A DNA stretch of 64,000 nt from an uncultured Rhizobiaceae bacterium (GTDB lineage: Bacteria; Pseudomonadota; Alphaproteobacteria; Rhizobiales; Rhizobiaceae), in contig CAMYMG010000009.1 in assembly GCA_947259295.1 (NCBI GenBank), forward strand, positions 22,573 through 86,572, in the 5' to 3' direction. Of the stretch, positions 16,488 through 25,276 are shown piece by piece. A program made the translations under genes and the position numbers. Position 1 is the first letter of the stretch; each line of letters opens with the position of its first letter. The notes under the pieces are model-generated. The model was not told the DNA's origin. It did no database searches and saw nothing but the letters and a program-made list of their open reading frames with translations.

Positions 16488-17135
16488 ATGCAGCATGATA
16501 GGGTGGAGCCGGCCGCGACCAGGGCCTACCGCGAACTCGAGCGGCTGATCGTTACGCTCGAACTGGCGCCGGGTGCCATAGCCACCGAAAGCACGCTGAT
16601 CGAGCGGCTGGAACTCGGGCGCACGCCGGTGCGCGAGGCGATACAACGGCTTGCCTGGGAAGGTCTGATCGAGATTCGCCCGCGCGCGGGACTGGCGATT
16701 GCACCGCTGCATGCCGGCGACTGGCTGCGCGTGATTGACGCGCGCGCCGGCGTCGAGGTCGTCTTGGCGAGGTCGGCCGCCCGTTTCGTCACGCTGGAAA
16801 CCGCGAAGCTGTTCGAAGAGGCCGCGCTCGCCATGCAGAAGGCGACGTCGTCCGCCGATGTGCTCGGCTTTCTCGAGGCGGACAAGGCGCTCGACGAGGC
16901 CTTGGCGCTTGCTGCGGACAATCCATTTGCCGCGCGGCTTGCCGCCCCACTGCAGACGCACAGCCGGCGCTTCTGGTACCGTTTTCACCGCGAGACGGGT
17001 CTGGCCATCTCCGCCCGCCATCACGTCGCGCTGATCGAGGCGATCGTGCGCCATGACGAGGATGCCGCGGCCGAGCGGGCCGGCCAGCTGATGGCGATGC
17101 TTCGCGCCAACGCCGAGACCGCTGCGACACGCTGA
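16488..17135 (+). CDS. GntR family transcriptional regulator (FCD subfamily)
   Basis: 215 residues: a winged HTH at about 8-75 ('TRAYRELERLIVTLELAPG', 'LELGRTPVREAIQRLAWEGL') and an FCD domain ('DARAGVEVVLARSAARF', 'SARHHVALIEAIVRHDE') carrying the usual histidines near the C-terminus. It is convergent with the TRAP transporter genes across a shared terminator, so it is not in their operon, although it may still control them. Many TRAP loci carry a GntR regulator, but here a DeoR protein is directly linked to the transporter. Confidence 0.9.
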   Translation: MQHDRVEPAATRAYRELERLIVTLELAPGAIATESTLIERLELGRTPVREAIQRLAWEGLIEIRPRAGLAIAPLHAGDWLRVIDARAGVEVVLARSAARFVTLETAKLFEEAALAMQKATSSADVLGFLEADKALDEALALAADNPFAARLAAPLQTHSRRFWYRFHRETGLAISARHHVALIEAIVRHDEDAAAERAGQLMAMLRANAETAATR

Positions 17136-17148
17136 GCTGAAACGAAAA

Positions 17149-17178
17149 TGGCGGGCCGACGCCCGCCATCCCGTTTTT
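17149..17178. terminator. bidirectional rho-independent terminator
   Basis: A perfect 8-bp stem (TGGCGGGC / GCCCGCCA) with loop CGAC is followed by TCCCG and five T on the plus strand. On the minus strand it is followed by TTTTCGTTT. It lies between the convergent GntR gene (ends 17135) and the TRAP binding-protein gene (ends 17194) and can serve both. Confidence 0.8.
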
Positions 17179-17193
17179 CCATTCGCCTGCCGC

Positions 17194-18285
17194 TTAGCGA
17201 TAGGGGTAGCCGGCCTTGTTCATAACGGCAGCATAGTCCTTGAATGCCTGGACGACCTTGGCCGAGCGCGGGCTGGCCGAGGCGATCTCGTCCCAGAAGG
17301 CTTCGGAATCGGTGACCACCTGCCCCCATTCCTCGGCCGGCAGGGAGGTCAGTTCCATCTTCTCGCCCTCGACGCGCAGCTTCGCCTCGCCGCCCCAGTA
17401 CCAGACGTCGCGATAGTAGTGCGACTGGTCGATGGTCGAGCGGTAGAGCTGCTGCAGGTGCGGCGGCACCTTGTTCCAGCTTTCCGTGTTGGCGAAGTAG
17501 GAGCCGAACCAGGCGCCGGTGACCGAATTGGTCAGGGCGTAGTTGCAGACATCGGCCCAGCCGACTTCGTAGGCCTCGGTGAAGCCGCACCAGGCGACGC
17601 CGTCCAGCTCGCCCGTCTGCATCGCCACCTCGACGTCGTCCCACGGCACGGTGACCGGGATCAGGCCGTATTTCGACAGGAACTTGCCGGCCGTGGGCAC
17701 GCCGAAGACGCGCAGGCCGTTCATGTCGGCGAGGCTGCGGATCGGCTTGTTGACGGTGAAGATGTGCAGCGGGTCCCAGGCGCCGGACGACAGCCAGGTC
17801 ACATTGTCGACCTCGCCGTAGGCCTCGTTCCAGATTTCGTTCAGGCCGTAGTAGTTGAACAGCGCAGGCACATCGAGGCTGTAGCGCGTGGCGAAGGGGA
17901 AATAGCCGCCGAACACCGAGATGTCGACCGGCGAGGCCATCGTCGCGTCGTCCGACTGCACGGCGTCGATCGTGCCGTTCTGCATGGCGCGGAACAGCTC
18001 GGCGGTCGGCACCAACTGGTCGGCGTAGTAGAGCTCGATCTCCATCTCGCCATTGGCCGCGGCGTTGAACGCGTCGATCTGCGGCTTGATGACATGGGCG
18101 CCGAGCGGCGCGCCGGAATAGCTCTGCAGGCGCCACTTGATCGGCGCCTGGGCCCGCACGATTGCCGGAGCCGCGAGCGTGGAGCCGGCGATAGCCGCGC
18201 CGCCGAGGCCGGCATTGCGCAGGAAGGTACGGCGGCTCGCAAGGATCTTTTCGGATGGTGATAGGGTCTTGTTGTCTTTCGTCAT
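17194..18285 (-). CDS. TRAP transporter substrate-binding protein (DctP family)
   Basis: 363 residues. The N-terminus contains a Tat signal ('SRRTFLRNAG' followed by a hydrophobic segment ending 'AIVRAQA'), as in many TRAP binding proteins with tightly bound ligands. The mature protein has the DctP pattern 'IKWRLQSYSG...', 'YYADQLVPTAELFRAMQNG' and 'DMNGLRVFGVPTAGKFLSKY'. The 'PTAG' segment replaces the Arg-containing loop that binds carboxylates in classical DctP, so a non-carboxylate ligand is possible. ATG 18285 or GTG 18291, both preceded by GAGGAG, could start it. It is third in a DctQ-DctM-DctP order. Confidence 0.9.
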   Translation of the reverse strand: MTKDNKTLSPSEKILASRRTFLRNAGLGGAAIAGSTLAAPAIVRAQAPIKWRLQSYSGAPLGAHVIKPQIDAFNAAANGEMEIELYYADQLVPTAELFRAMQNGTIDAVQSDDATMASPVDISVFGGYFPFATRYSLDVPALFNYYGLNEIWNEAYGEVDNVTWLSSGAWDPLHIFTVNKPIRSLADMNGLRVFGVPTAGKFLSKYGLIPVTVPWDDVEVAMQTGELDGVAWCGFTEAYEVGWADVCNYALTNSVTGAWFGSYFANTESWNKVPPHLQQLYRSTIDQSHYYRDVWYWGGEAKLRVEGEKMELTSLPAEEWGQVVTDSEAFWDEIASASPRSAKVVQAFKDYAAVMNKAGYPYR

Positions 18286-18351
18286 CGTCACTTTACTCCT
18301 CTGGTGGATCGGTTGTTGCGGCCTCTCCGGGCCGTTGGCGATAGTCGGGGT

Positions 18352-19674
18352 TCAGATCCCCCGGACATGCTGGGGCAGCCATAGTGCCAGCTGCGGAAAG
18401 ATCATGACCAGCGCGATGGTCAGCGCCATCATCACGACGAAGGGCCAGATCGAACGGTAGATGTCGGTCAGGCCGATCTCCTTGGGCGCCATCGCCCGCA
18501 TCAGGAACAGATTGTAGCCGAAGGGCGGGGTGATGTAGGCGATCTGGCAGGTCATCGTGTAGAGCACGCCGAACCACACCAGGTCGAATTCGAGAATCTT
18601 GACCAGCGGCACGTAGAGCGGCGCGACGATCACCAGCATGGCTGTGTCGTCGAGGAACATGCCCATGATGATGAACGACACCTGCATCATGATGATGATC
18701 TGCCAGGGCGTCAGCTCCCAGCGCGTGATGAACAGCGACTCGATGGCGCGCACAGCGCCGAGCCCGTCGAAGATGGCGCCGAAGGCGAGCGCTGCGAGGA
18801 TCAGCCACAGGAACATGCAGGAGATGCCGAGCGTCTTGCGCGCCGTCTCCGTGACTAGGTTCCACGACAGCCGGCCCTTCAGTGCCGCGGCGATGGTTGC
18901 CGAGGTGGCTCCGACGGCCGAGCTCTCGACCAGGCTGGTGATGCCCATGACGAACAGGCCGGTCATGGTGAAGAAGATCAGGAAGGGGATGATGCCGGCG
19001 CGCAGCAAGGCGAGTTTCTCGCGGAGGGGCATCTCAAGTTCCTCGTCCGAAACGACGGGCGCGAGTTCCGGATTGAGGCGGCAGCGGATCAGCACGTAGA
19101 CGACGAACATCGCCGCCATCAGCAGGCCCGGCATCACGCCGGCCAGCCACAGCTGGCTGACCGGCTGGCGCGCGATCATGCCGTAAAGCACCATGACGAC
19201 ACTCGGCGGCACCAGGATGCCGAGCGAGGAACCACCCTGCACGACGCCCGATATCAGCACCTTGTCGTAGCCGCGCCGCAGCATTTCCGGCAGCGCGATG
19301 GTGGCGCCGATCGCCATGCCGGCGACCGAGAGCCCGTTCATCGCCGAAATGATGACCATCAGGAAGATCGTGCCGATGGCCAGCCCGCCGCGCACGCGGC
19401 CGAACCAGACATGCAGCATGCGGTAAAGATCCTCGGCGATGCCGGATTCGGCGAGGATATAGCCCATGTAGATGAACAGGGGCAGCGTCAGCATCGGGAA
19501 CCAGTTGAACAGCTTGAACGCGGCGCTGAACGGCATCTCGACGGCGCCTTGGCCATAAAGCAGCAGCGCGGCGCCGGCCGCCACGAAGCCGATGGCAGCG
19601 AACACGCGCTGCCCGGTCATGAGCAGAACCATCATCGATGCGAACATCAGGATGGCGATGAGTTCATAGCTCAT
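18352..19674 (-). CDS. TRAP transporter large permease (DctM family)
   Basis: 440-residue inner-membrane protein with about twelve hydrophobic segments. Family landmarks are 'LPLFIYMGYILAESGIAEDL' near residue 67, 'GGLAIGTIFLMVIISAMNG' , 'VQGGSSLGILVPPSVVMVLYG' and 'MFLDDTAMLVIVAPLYVPL' near residue 345. It carries out Na+/solute symport together with DctQ. ATG 19674 overlaps the DctQ stop (ATGA); the frame upstream of it is DctQ sequence read out of frame. Confidence 0.93.
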   Translation of the reverse strand: MSYELIAILMFASMMVLLMTGQRVFAAIGFVAAGAALLLYGQGAVEMPFSAAFKLFNWFPMLTLPLFIYMGYILAESGIAEDLYRMLHVWFGRVRGGLAIGTIFLMVIISAMNGLSVAGMAIGATIALPEMLRRGYDKVLISGVVQGGSSLGILVPPSVVMVLYGMIARQPVSQLWLAGVMPGLLMAAMFVVYVLIRCRLNPELAPVVSDEELEMPLREKLALLRAGIIPFLIFFTMTGLFVMGITSLVESSAVGATSATIAAALKGRLSWNLVTETARKTLGISCMFLWLILAALAFGAIFDGLGAVRAIESLFITRWELTPWQIIIMMQVSFIIMGMFLDDTAMLVIVAPLYVPLVKILEFDLVWFGVLYTMTCQIAYITPPFGYNLFLMRAMAPKEIGLTDIYRSIWPFVVMMALTIALVMIFPQLALWLPQHVRGI

Positions 19675-20183
19675 GAAAGGTCGGCTCCGCGCAGGGTGGC
19701 GATGTGCTTGAAGGCGAGGGAGACGCTCTGCAGCAGCATCAGCACGATACAGGCGACCATCAGGCTCTTGATGGGGATCATCGAGGGATTCCACATCGAG
19801 AAGCGGCGTTCGCCGGTCTCGATGGCGTAGGTCAGGCTGGAGACCGAGCCGATCAGCAGCACTGCGAGATAGAAGATCAGGCAGCCGATGGTCGCCAAGT
19901 CCATCTTGGCCTTGCCGCGTTCCGACAGGCGCTCGTAGAAGAGGTCCATGCGGACGTGGGAATCGTTCTTCAGCGTCGCCGCGCCGCCCATGAAGTAATA
20001 GGCGGCCAGTGTGAACTGGGCGAATTCGATGCACCAGTGCAGCGGAATGTGGATGACGTTGCGCGTCACCGCGTCGAGTAGCAGCACGCCGACCATGACG
20101 AAGATCAGCATCATCGCAACATAGCCGACATAGTCCGAGATCCGGTCGACGATGCGGACGTAGTGTCTTATCGCGGCTGGCAT
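19671..20183 (-). CDS. TRAP transporter small permease (DctQ family)
   Basis: 170 residues, four hydrophobic segments, with the family motif 'WCIEFAQFTLAAYYFMGGAATLKNDSHVRMDLFYERL' (split: Glu-Phe-Ala pair near 57, then the His-Val-Arg-Met-Asp segment near 82). ATG 20183 has AGGGG well placed; the upstream in-frame GTG at 20216 lacks a site. It lies 55 bp behind the DeoR gene on the same strand, so DeoR-DctQ-DctM-DctP look like one operon. Confidence 0.9.
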   Translation of the reverse strand: MPAAIRHYVRIVDRISDYVGYVAMMLIFVMVGVLLLDAVTRNVIHIPLHWCIEFAQFTLAAYYFMGGAATLKNDSHVRMDLFYERLSERGKAKMDLATIGCLIFYLAVLLIGSVSSLTYAIETGERRFSMWNPSMIPIKSLMVACIVLMLLQSVSLAFKHIATLRGADLS

Positions 20184-20238
20184 GTTTGCCCCTGATGCTG
20201 TCTCGAAAGTCGGCACGAATTTGCAGTGTGGCCGGAAC

Positions 20239-20994
20239 TCATCTGATTGTCACCTCGGCGGCCCGCAACGATCCGGCGAGGATCGGCTCCGGCGGCTGGT
20301 CGGAGACCAGCATGTCGACATCGGAAAGCGCGCAGACCTGGAAGGCGGCGCGGCGATCGAACTTGGTGGCGTCGGCCACCACCACGACCTGGCGGGCGCG
20401 GCCGATCATGGCCCTTGCCATCTGCGCCTCGTCGAAATTGGCATCCATGATGCCGGCCTCGGCGTCGATGGCGGCAACCGTCAGCACCGCATAGTCGGCT
20501 TGGAAGGCCTCGACCTGCCTGATGGCCAGCGGACCGACGGTCTCGGCGTTGTCGGCGCCATAGGTCCCGCCAAGGAGATAGACGGCGTTCTCGAGCCCGG
20601 CCGTGCCGAACACCTGCGCGATGCGCAGCGAATTGGTGATGACGGTCATGCCGCCGGTCGGCGCCAGTTGCTCGGCGCAGGCCAGGGTCGTCGACCCGGT
20701 GTCGATGAACAGCGTATCGCCGCGCTCGACGATATCAGCCAGCTTGCCGGCGATGGCGCGCTTGGCCTCGGCGTTCTCCACCATGCGCTGCTGGAAGCTC
20801 GATTCCGACTGCATGCGCGGACGCTTGGCGCCGCCATGCACCTTCTGGATGACGCCGGCCTCGGCGAGCAGGCCGAGGTCGCGCCTGATCGTCTCGGTCG
20901 AGACGTCGAAGCGCTCGGCCAGCGCCTCGACCGAGACCTGGCCGTCTCTGCCGATGATCGCCGCAATCTGGCCCTGCCGCTGCTTTGGTTTCAT
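20239..20994 (-). CDS. DeoR/GlpR family transcriptional regulator
   Basis: 251 residues. The N-terminal DeoR HTH is at 5-60 ('RQGQIAAIIGRDGQVSVEALAE', 'DVSTETIRRDLGLLAEAGVI', 'HGGA'). The DeoRC sensor domain contains 'GDTLFIDTGSTTLACAEQL', 'VITNSLRIAQVF' and 'LLGGTYGADNAETVGP', the sugar-phosphate binding fold. GGGGG precedes ATG 20994. It is first in the leftward TRAP operon and divergent from the dehydrogenase/kinase operon, so it should sense a phosphorylated intermediate made by the FGGY kinase and control both sides through the sites in 20995-21172. Confidence 0.92.
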   Translation of the reverse strand: MKPKQRQGQIAAIIGRDGQVSVEALAERFDVSTETIRRDLGLLAEAGVIQKVHGGAKRPRMQSESSFQQRMVENAEAKRAIAGKLADIVERGDTLFIDTGSTTLACAEQLAPTGGMTVITNSLRIAQVFGTAGLENAVYLLGGTYGADNAETVGPLAIRQVEAFQADYAVLTVAAIDAEAGIMDANFDEAQMARAMIGRARQVVVVADATKFDRRAAFQVCALSDVDMLVSDQPPEPILAGSLRAAEVTIR

Positions 20995-21034
20995 CCCGCC
21001 CCCAAGACTGACACGAAACAAGCCGGAGCGACCA

Positions 21035-21096
21035 AGTCAACAGTTTTTTGCTCGTTAACGGTAGAATCTTTGATAGTTCTGCTCGGATTGTTGACT
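21035..21096. promoter_or_regulatory. paired operator half-sites in DeoR divergent promoter region
   Basis: AGTCAACA (21035-21042) and its exact reverse complement TGTTGACT (21089-21096) lie 54 bp apart, centre to centre, about five helical turns. Between them is the palindrome CGTTAACG (21053-21060). DeoR proteins are often tetrameric and bridge repeated sites, so this arrangement suits a looped repression complex covering both divergent promoters. Inferred from symmetry and position. Confidence 0.45.
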
Positions 21097-21172
21097 AATT
21101 GGTCATTCCATGGGCATGTCTGCCCAATCAGCACTCAAAGGCGACCAGCCAGGGCGGGAGAGTCGCTTACCG

Positions 21173-22576
21173 ATGTCGCGAGACGGCCTTCCTTCAGGTG
21201 TGTTCGACGTCGCCGTCATCGGCGCCGGGGTGATCGGCTGTGCCATTGCCAGACGCTTCACGCTGGAAGGCGCGCGCGTCATCGTCATCGAGAAGGCGCT
21301 CGACATTCTCGACGGCGCCTCGAAGGGCAACAGCGCGATCCTGCACACCGGTTTCGACGCACCCCCGGGTTCGCTCGAACTGGCCTGCATCAAGGCCGGC
21401 TACGCCGAATATCTGCAAATTCACGAGCGCCTCAATCTGCCGCTGCTGCGTTCCGGCGCCATGGTGCTCGCCTGGACCGAGGAGCAGGAAGCTGCCCTGC
21501 CGGCACTGATGGAGCAGGCGCGGACCAACGGCATCGCCGACGTGCAGGCGCTGACGGCGCGCGAGGCCCGCGAACTCGAACCCGGCATCGCCGACACGCT
21601 GCGGGCGGCGTTCCGGGTGCCGCGCGAATATCTCGTCGATCCCTGGTCGGCGCCGCATGCGTATCTGCTGCAGGCAATCGAGAATGGCGCCGTCCTGCAG
21701 CGCAACTGCGAGGTCACCGGCGGCATCTATGACGGCGTGGCGTGGCGTCTCGACACCAGCCTCGGCGGCATCGAGGCGCGGCTTGTCGTCAACGCTGCCG
21801 GGCTCTATGGCGACATCGTCGACGAGAGGCTGACCGGGCGTCGCGACTTCCACATCAAGCCGCGCAAGGGCCAGTTCGTCGTCTACGACAAGCCGGCGGC
21901 CCGGCTCGCCGCGCATATATTGCTGCCCGTGCCGAGCAAGACCACGAAGGGCATCGTGGTCTGCCGCACCATCTACGGTAATCTCCTCGTCGGCCCGACC
22001 GCCGAGGAGCAGGAGGCGCGCGACATCGCCGAACTGTCGCCGAAGGTGCTCGCGTCACTGCGGCACCGCGGCGAGGAAATCCTGCCTGGGCTTGCCGGCG
22101 AAGACGTGACGGCGATCTATGCCGGGCTGCGCCCGGCCACTGAATACAAGGACTACAAGATCCGCGCCCGCGAGGGCCAGGCCTACATCACCGCCGGCGG
22201 CATACGCTCCACCGGCCTGAGTTCGGCGCTCGGCGTTGCGCGATACGTCCAGGCGCTGGCGGTGCGCCTTGGCATCCCGGCGAGAACCATGCCGGACCCC
22301 GCCTGGCCGCGCCTGCCGGCGATGACCGACGAGGGCAAGCGCGACTGGCAATGCGCCGGCAATGGCGGCATCGTCTGCCATTGCGAACTGGTAACGCGGC
22401 GCGAGATCGAACAGGCCATGACCGGCCCGCTGGCGCCGCAGACGCTCGGCGGGCTGAAGCGCCGCACCCGCGTCACCATGGGACGCTGCCAGGGCTTTTA
22501 CTGCTCAGCCGATCTCGCCGAGATGACGCGCGATCGGCTGACCGTCGGCATGACCGGGAGCGCCGATGCCGGCTGA
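21173..22576 (+). CDS. FAD-dependent oxidoreductase, glycerol-3-phosphate dehydrogenase (GlpA)-like with BFD [2Fe-2S] domain
   Basis: 467 residues. The FAD-binding Rossmann motif 'DVAVIGAGVIGCAIARRF' is near residue 11. The DAO-fold body contains 'GNSAILHTGFDAPPGS' and the late 'YITAGGIRSTGLSSALGVARY'. The C-terminal 70 residues carry a BFD-type iron-sulfur motif, Cys-x-Cys ('VCHCELV') followed about 33 residues later by Cys-x4-Cys ('GRCQGFYC'). This is the architecture of GlpA-type anaerobic glycerol-3-phosphate dehydrogenase subunits and of similar polyol-phosphate dehydrogenases. The start is uncertain: ATG 21173 is favoured by length, and an in-frame ATG at 21110 has no ribosome site. Its stop overlaps the next flavoprotein gene, which is likely its partner subunit. 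Confidence 0.88.
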   Translation: MSRDGLPSGVFDVAVIGAGVIGCAIARRFTLEGARVIVIEKALDILDGASKGNSAILHTGFDAPPGSLELACIKAGYAEYLQIHERLNLPLLRSGAMVLAWTEEQEAALPALMEQARTNGIADVQALTAREARELEPGIADTLRAAFRVPREYLVDPWSAPHAYLLQAIENGAVLQRNCEVTGGIYDGVAWRLDTSLGGIEARLVVNAAGLYGDIVDERLTGRRDFHIKPRKGQFVVYDKPAARLAAHILLPVPSKTTKGIVVCRTIYGNLLVGPTAEEQEARDIAELSPKVLASLRHRGEEILPGLAGEDVTAIYAGLRPATEYKDYKIRAREGQAYITAGGIRSTGLSSALGVARYVQALAVRLGIPARTMPDPAWPRLPAMTDEGKRDWQCAGNGGIVCHCELVTRREIEQAMTGPLAPQTLGGLKRRTRVTMGRCQGFYCSADLAEMTRDRLTVGMTGSADAG

Positions 22577-23816
22577 CCTGCCCGACAGCTGCGACGTCGC
22601 CATCGTCGGCGGCGGCCCCGCTGGCCTGGCGGCCGCCGTAGCGCTGCGCAAGCAGGGCATCGCCTCGGTCGTCGTGCTCGAACGCGAGCCGCAGGCAGGG
22701 GGCATTCCGCGCCATTGCGGCCACTTCCCCTTCGGCATGCGCGAGTTCCGCCGCCTGCTCCGCGGTCCGGACTATGCCGCGCGGCTGGTCGCCCGTGCGG
22801 TTCGATCGGGTGCCGATATCCGCACCTCGGTCACCGTCACCGCCCTCAACCTGGGCGGCCGGCTCAGCCTGTCTACGCCCGACGGCATTGCAGAACTCAA
22901 GGCAAAGCGGGTGCTGCTCGCCACCGGCGTACGCGAGAAAAGCCGCGCCGCCCGGCTGATCGGCGGTGAAAAGCCCGGTGGCGTGCTGTCGACCGGCGCC
23001 CTGCAGGGCATGATCTATCTCAAGGGCGAGAAGCCCTTTTCCCGGCCGGTCGTGCTCGGCACCGAGTTGGTCGCCTTCTCCTCGCTGCTGACCTGCCGAC
23101 ACATGGGAATTCGCCCCGTCGCCATGGTGGAGCCGGCAGCAACCGTCACGGCGCGCTGGCCGGCCCGCCTCCTGCCGAAACTCCTGCGCATACCGCTGAT
23201 GCTCGGCACCGAACTGACCGCGATCCACGGCAAGTCGCGGGTGACCGGCGTCGATCTTGTCGGCCCGGATGGCAAGACCCGGCATGTCGAGGCCGATGGC
23301 GTCATTGTCACAGGCGGCTTCGTGCCGGAATCCTCCCTGCTGAAGGCAAGCCACCTGGCGGTCGATCCGGCGAGCGGCGGACCCGATATCGACCAGTTCG
23401 GCCGCTGCTCGGACCCTGCCTATTTCGCCGCCGGCAATCTGCTGCGCGCTGTCGAGACTGCCGGCTGGAGTTGGGCCGAGGGCCGCCGCGCCGGCCGCAC
23501 CATCGCCTACGACCTGAAAACCGGCCTGCTCGCGCCGAAACCCGGACTGCGGGTGGCGCTCCACAGCTCGGCGCTGAAATACGCCCTGCCGCAGCGCATC
23601 GCCTATTCGGCGAACAGCCCATGGTCGGCGAAGGTGCTGCAGTTCCGCGTCACGCGCCCCGTCAACGGCCGCCTCAGCTTGCGCCTCGACGGCAAGACGC
23701 TGTGGTCGAAGCCGTTCGCTGCCCTGCCGGAGCGCCGGATCACCCTGCCGATATCCATGTTGCCCGATGGCCGCGAGGGGCTCGCCGAATTCCACATCCA
23801 GGAAGAAGCCCAATGA
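22566..23816 (+). CDS. NAD(P)/FAD-dependent oxidoreductase, probable partner subunit of the GlpA-like dehydrogenase
   Basis: 416 residues with an N-terminal FAD motif 'DVAIVGGGPAGLAAAVAL' at residue 10, 'VLLATGVREKSRAARLIGG' near 120 and a second dinucleotide region with 'DGVIVTGGFVPESSLL'. The flavin end motif is 'CSDPAYFAAGNLLRAVETAG'. The last ~110 residues extend beyond the flavoprotein fold and form a beta-rich tail ('RLSLRLDGKTLWSKPF'), in the place where related operons encode a separate small DUF1667 subunit. Whether it is homologous is unproven. ATG 22566 overlaps the preceding stop by 11 bp, so the two subunits are translationally coupled. Confidence 0.85.
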   Translation: MPADLPDSCDVAIVGGGPAGLAAAVALRKQGIASVVVLEREPQAGGIPRHCGHFPFGMREFRRLLRGPDYAARLVARAVRSGADIRTSVTVTALNLGGRLSLSTPDGIAELKAKRVLLATGVREKSRAARLIGGEKPGGVLSTGALQGMIYLKGEKPFSRPVVLGTELVAFSSLLTCRHMGIRPVAMVEPAATVTARWPARLLPKLLRIPLMLGTELTAIHGKSRVTGVDLVGPDGKTRHVEADGVIVTGGFVPESSLLKASHLAVDPASGGPDIDQFGRCSDPAYFAAGNLLRAVETAGWSWAEGRRAGRTIAYDLKTGLLAPKPGLRVALHSSALKYALPQRIAYSANSPWSAKVLQFRVTRPVNGRLSLRLDGKTLWSKPFAALPERRITLPISMLPDGREGLAEFHIQEEAQ

Positions 23817-25249
23817 ACACGCTGGCAATCGACCAGGGAACCACCAGCACGCGTGCGCTCGTGGTCGATGCCGGCGGGCGGGTGACGCCGCTCGTATCCT
23901 TGCCGCACCGCCAGATCTACCCGCGGATGGGCTGGGTGGAGCACGACCCGGAAGAACTGATCGGCAATCTTCTGGCCTGCCTCGACGCGGCTGGCGCCGT
24001 GCCGGACCTTTGCGCAATCGGCATCGACAACCAGGGCGAGAGCTGCCTCGCCTGGGATGCCGATACCGGCCGCGCCATCAGCCCGGTCATCGTGTGGCAG
24101 GACGACCGCACCGCCGCCGACATCGGGCGGCTCGCCGCCGACGGCGTCGAGGCGATGGTGCTGGAGCGCGCCGGGCTGCCGCTCGACCCCTATTTCTCCG
24201 CCTCCAAGCTCGGCTGGATCATGCGCGAGATTCCCGAGGCCCGGTCGCTTGCCGCAAAGGGCCGGCTGCGCCTCGGCACGACGGATGCCTTCTTCCTCGA
24301 CCGGCTGACCGGCCGCTTCGTCACCGATCTCGCCACCGCCTCTCGCACCTCGCTGATCGACCTGGCGAGCTGCCGATGGGATGCCGATCTCTGCGCCCTG
24401 TTCGGCGTGCCGCTCGAGGCGCTGCCCGAAATCGTTCCCTGCACCGGCGACTTCGGCACGCTGTCTGTCGGCGGCAGATCGGTACCGCTCGCCGCCTCCA
24501 TCGTCGACCAGCAGGCGTCGCTCTACGGCCATGGCTGCCGACATGTCGGCGACGCCAAGATCACCTTCGGCACCGGCGCCTTCGCGCTTGCCGTCACCGG
24601 CGCAATGATGCGCACCGAAGCCGGCGGGCCGCTACCCACCGTCGCCTGGCAGAAATCCGGCGAGGCGGCGACCTATGCGCTAGACGGCGGCGTCTACAGC
24701 GCCTCATCGGCCGTCAACTGGGCGCGCGGCCTCGGCCTGTTTTCCGAGTTCGCCGAGATCGACAGCTTCGACGCACCGGCGGCGATCGACCGCGGCATCG
24801 CCTTCGTGCCCGCGCTTGCAGGCCTCGCCTGCCCGCATTGGGACCGTTCGGCGCGCGGCGCCTGGCTCGGACTGTCGCTCGATGCCGCCCCGGCCGACAT
24901 GATACAGGCCCTGATCGAAGGCGTTGCCTTGCGCATGGGCGAGGTGGCCAGCGCTATGCATTCCCTGCAGCCTCTCTCGTCGCCTTTATCGATCGACGGC
25001 GGCATGGCCGCAAACAGCTATTTCTGCCAGTTCCTCGCCGACACGCTGCAGCGCGAGATTATCATCTCAGACCAGCCGGAGCTCACCGCCATCGGCACGG
25101 CAGCCCTTGCAGCCGAAGCTGTCGGGCGTCCGCTCGCCTTTGAGCGCAGCGGCCGCCGTGTCGCGCCGCGCGAGGTCCCGAATGGGCGAGCCGAGCACTT
25201 TGCTGCGGCCCGCCGCGCGGTACAGGCCTATGGGCAGTTCGGTAAGTAG
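23813..25249 (+). CDS. FGGY family carbohydrate kinase (glycerol kinase-like)
   Basis: 478 residues. The N-terminal phosphate loop 'LAIDQGTTSTRALVVD' and the 'GWVEHDPEEL' motif are glycerol-kinase-like, followed by 'AIGIDNQGESCLAWD', 'VIVWQDDRTA' and the C-terminal 'SIDGGMAANSYFCQFLAD' with 'ELTAIGTAALAAEAVG'. Glycerol kinase normally has 'Asn-Gln-Arg-Glu' where this protein has 'Asn-Gln-Gly-Glu' (in 'IDNQGES'), losing the arginine that contacts the glycerol hydroxyls. A different polyol or sugar alcohol may therefore be the substrate. The start at 23813 overlaps the preceding stop (ATGA). With the DeoR sensor and TRAP importer it forms an import, phosphorylate and oxidise pathway. Confidence 0.9.
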   Translation: MNTLAIDQGTTSTRALVVDAGGRVTPLVSLPHRQIYPRMGWVEHDPEELIGNLLACLDAAGAVPDLCAIGIDNQGESCLAWDADTGRAISPVIVWQDDRTAADIGRLAADGVEAMVLERAGLPLDPYFSASKLGWIMREIPEARSLAAKGRLRLGTTDAFFLDRLTGRFVTDLATASRTSLIDLASCRWDADLCALFGVPLEALPEIVPCTGDFGTLSVGGRSVPLAASIVDQQASLYGHGCRHVGDAKITFGTGAFALAVTGAMMRTEAGGPLPTVAWQKSGEAATYALDGGVYSASSAVNWARGLGLFSEFAEIDSFDAPAAIDRGIAFVPALAGLACPHWDRSARGAWLGLSLDAAPADMIQALIEGVALRMGEVASAMHSLQPLSSPLSIDGGMAANSYFCQFLADTLQREIIISDQPELTAIGTAALAAEAVGRPLAFERSGRRVAPREVPNGRAEHFAAARRAVQAYGQFGK

Positions 25250-25276
25250 CGCCTTACTCTAAAAATGCCGGGCCCG

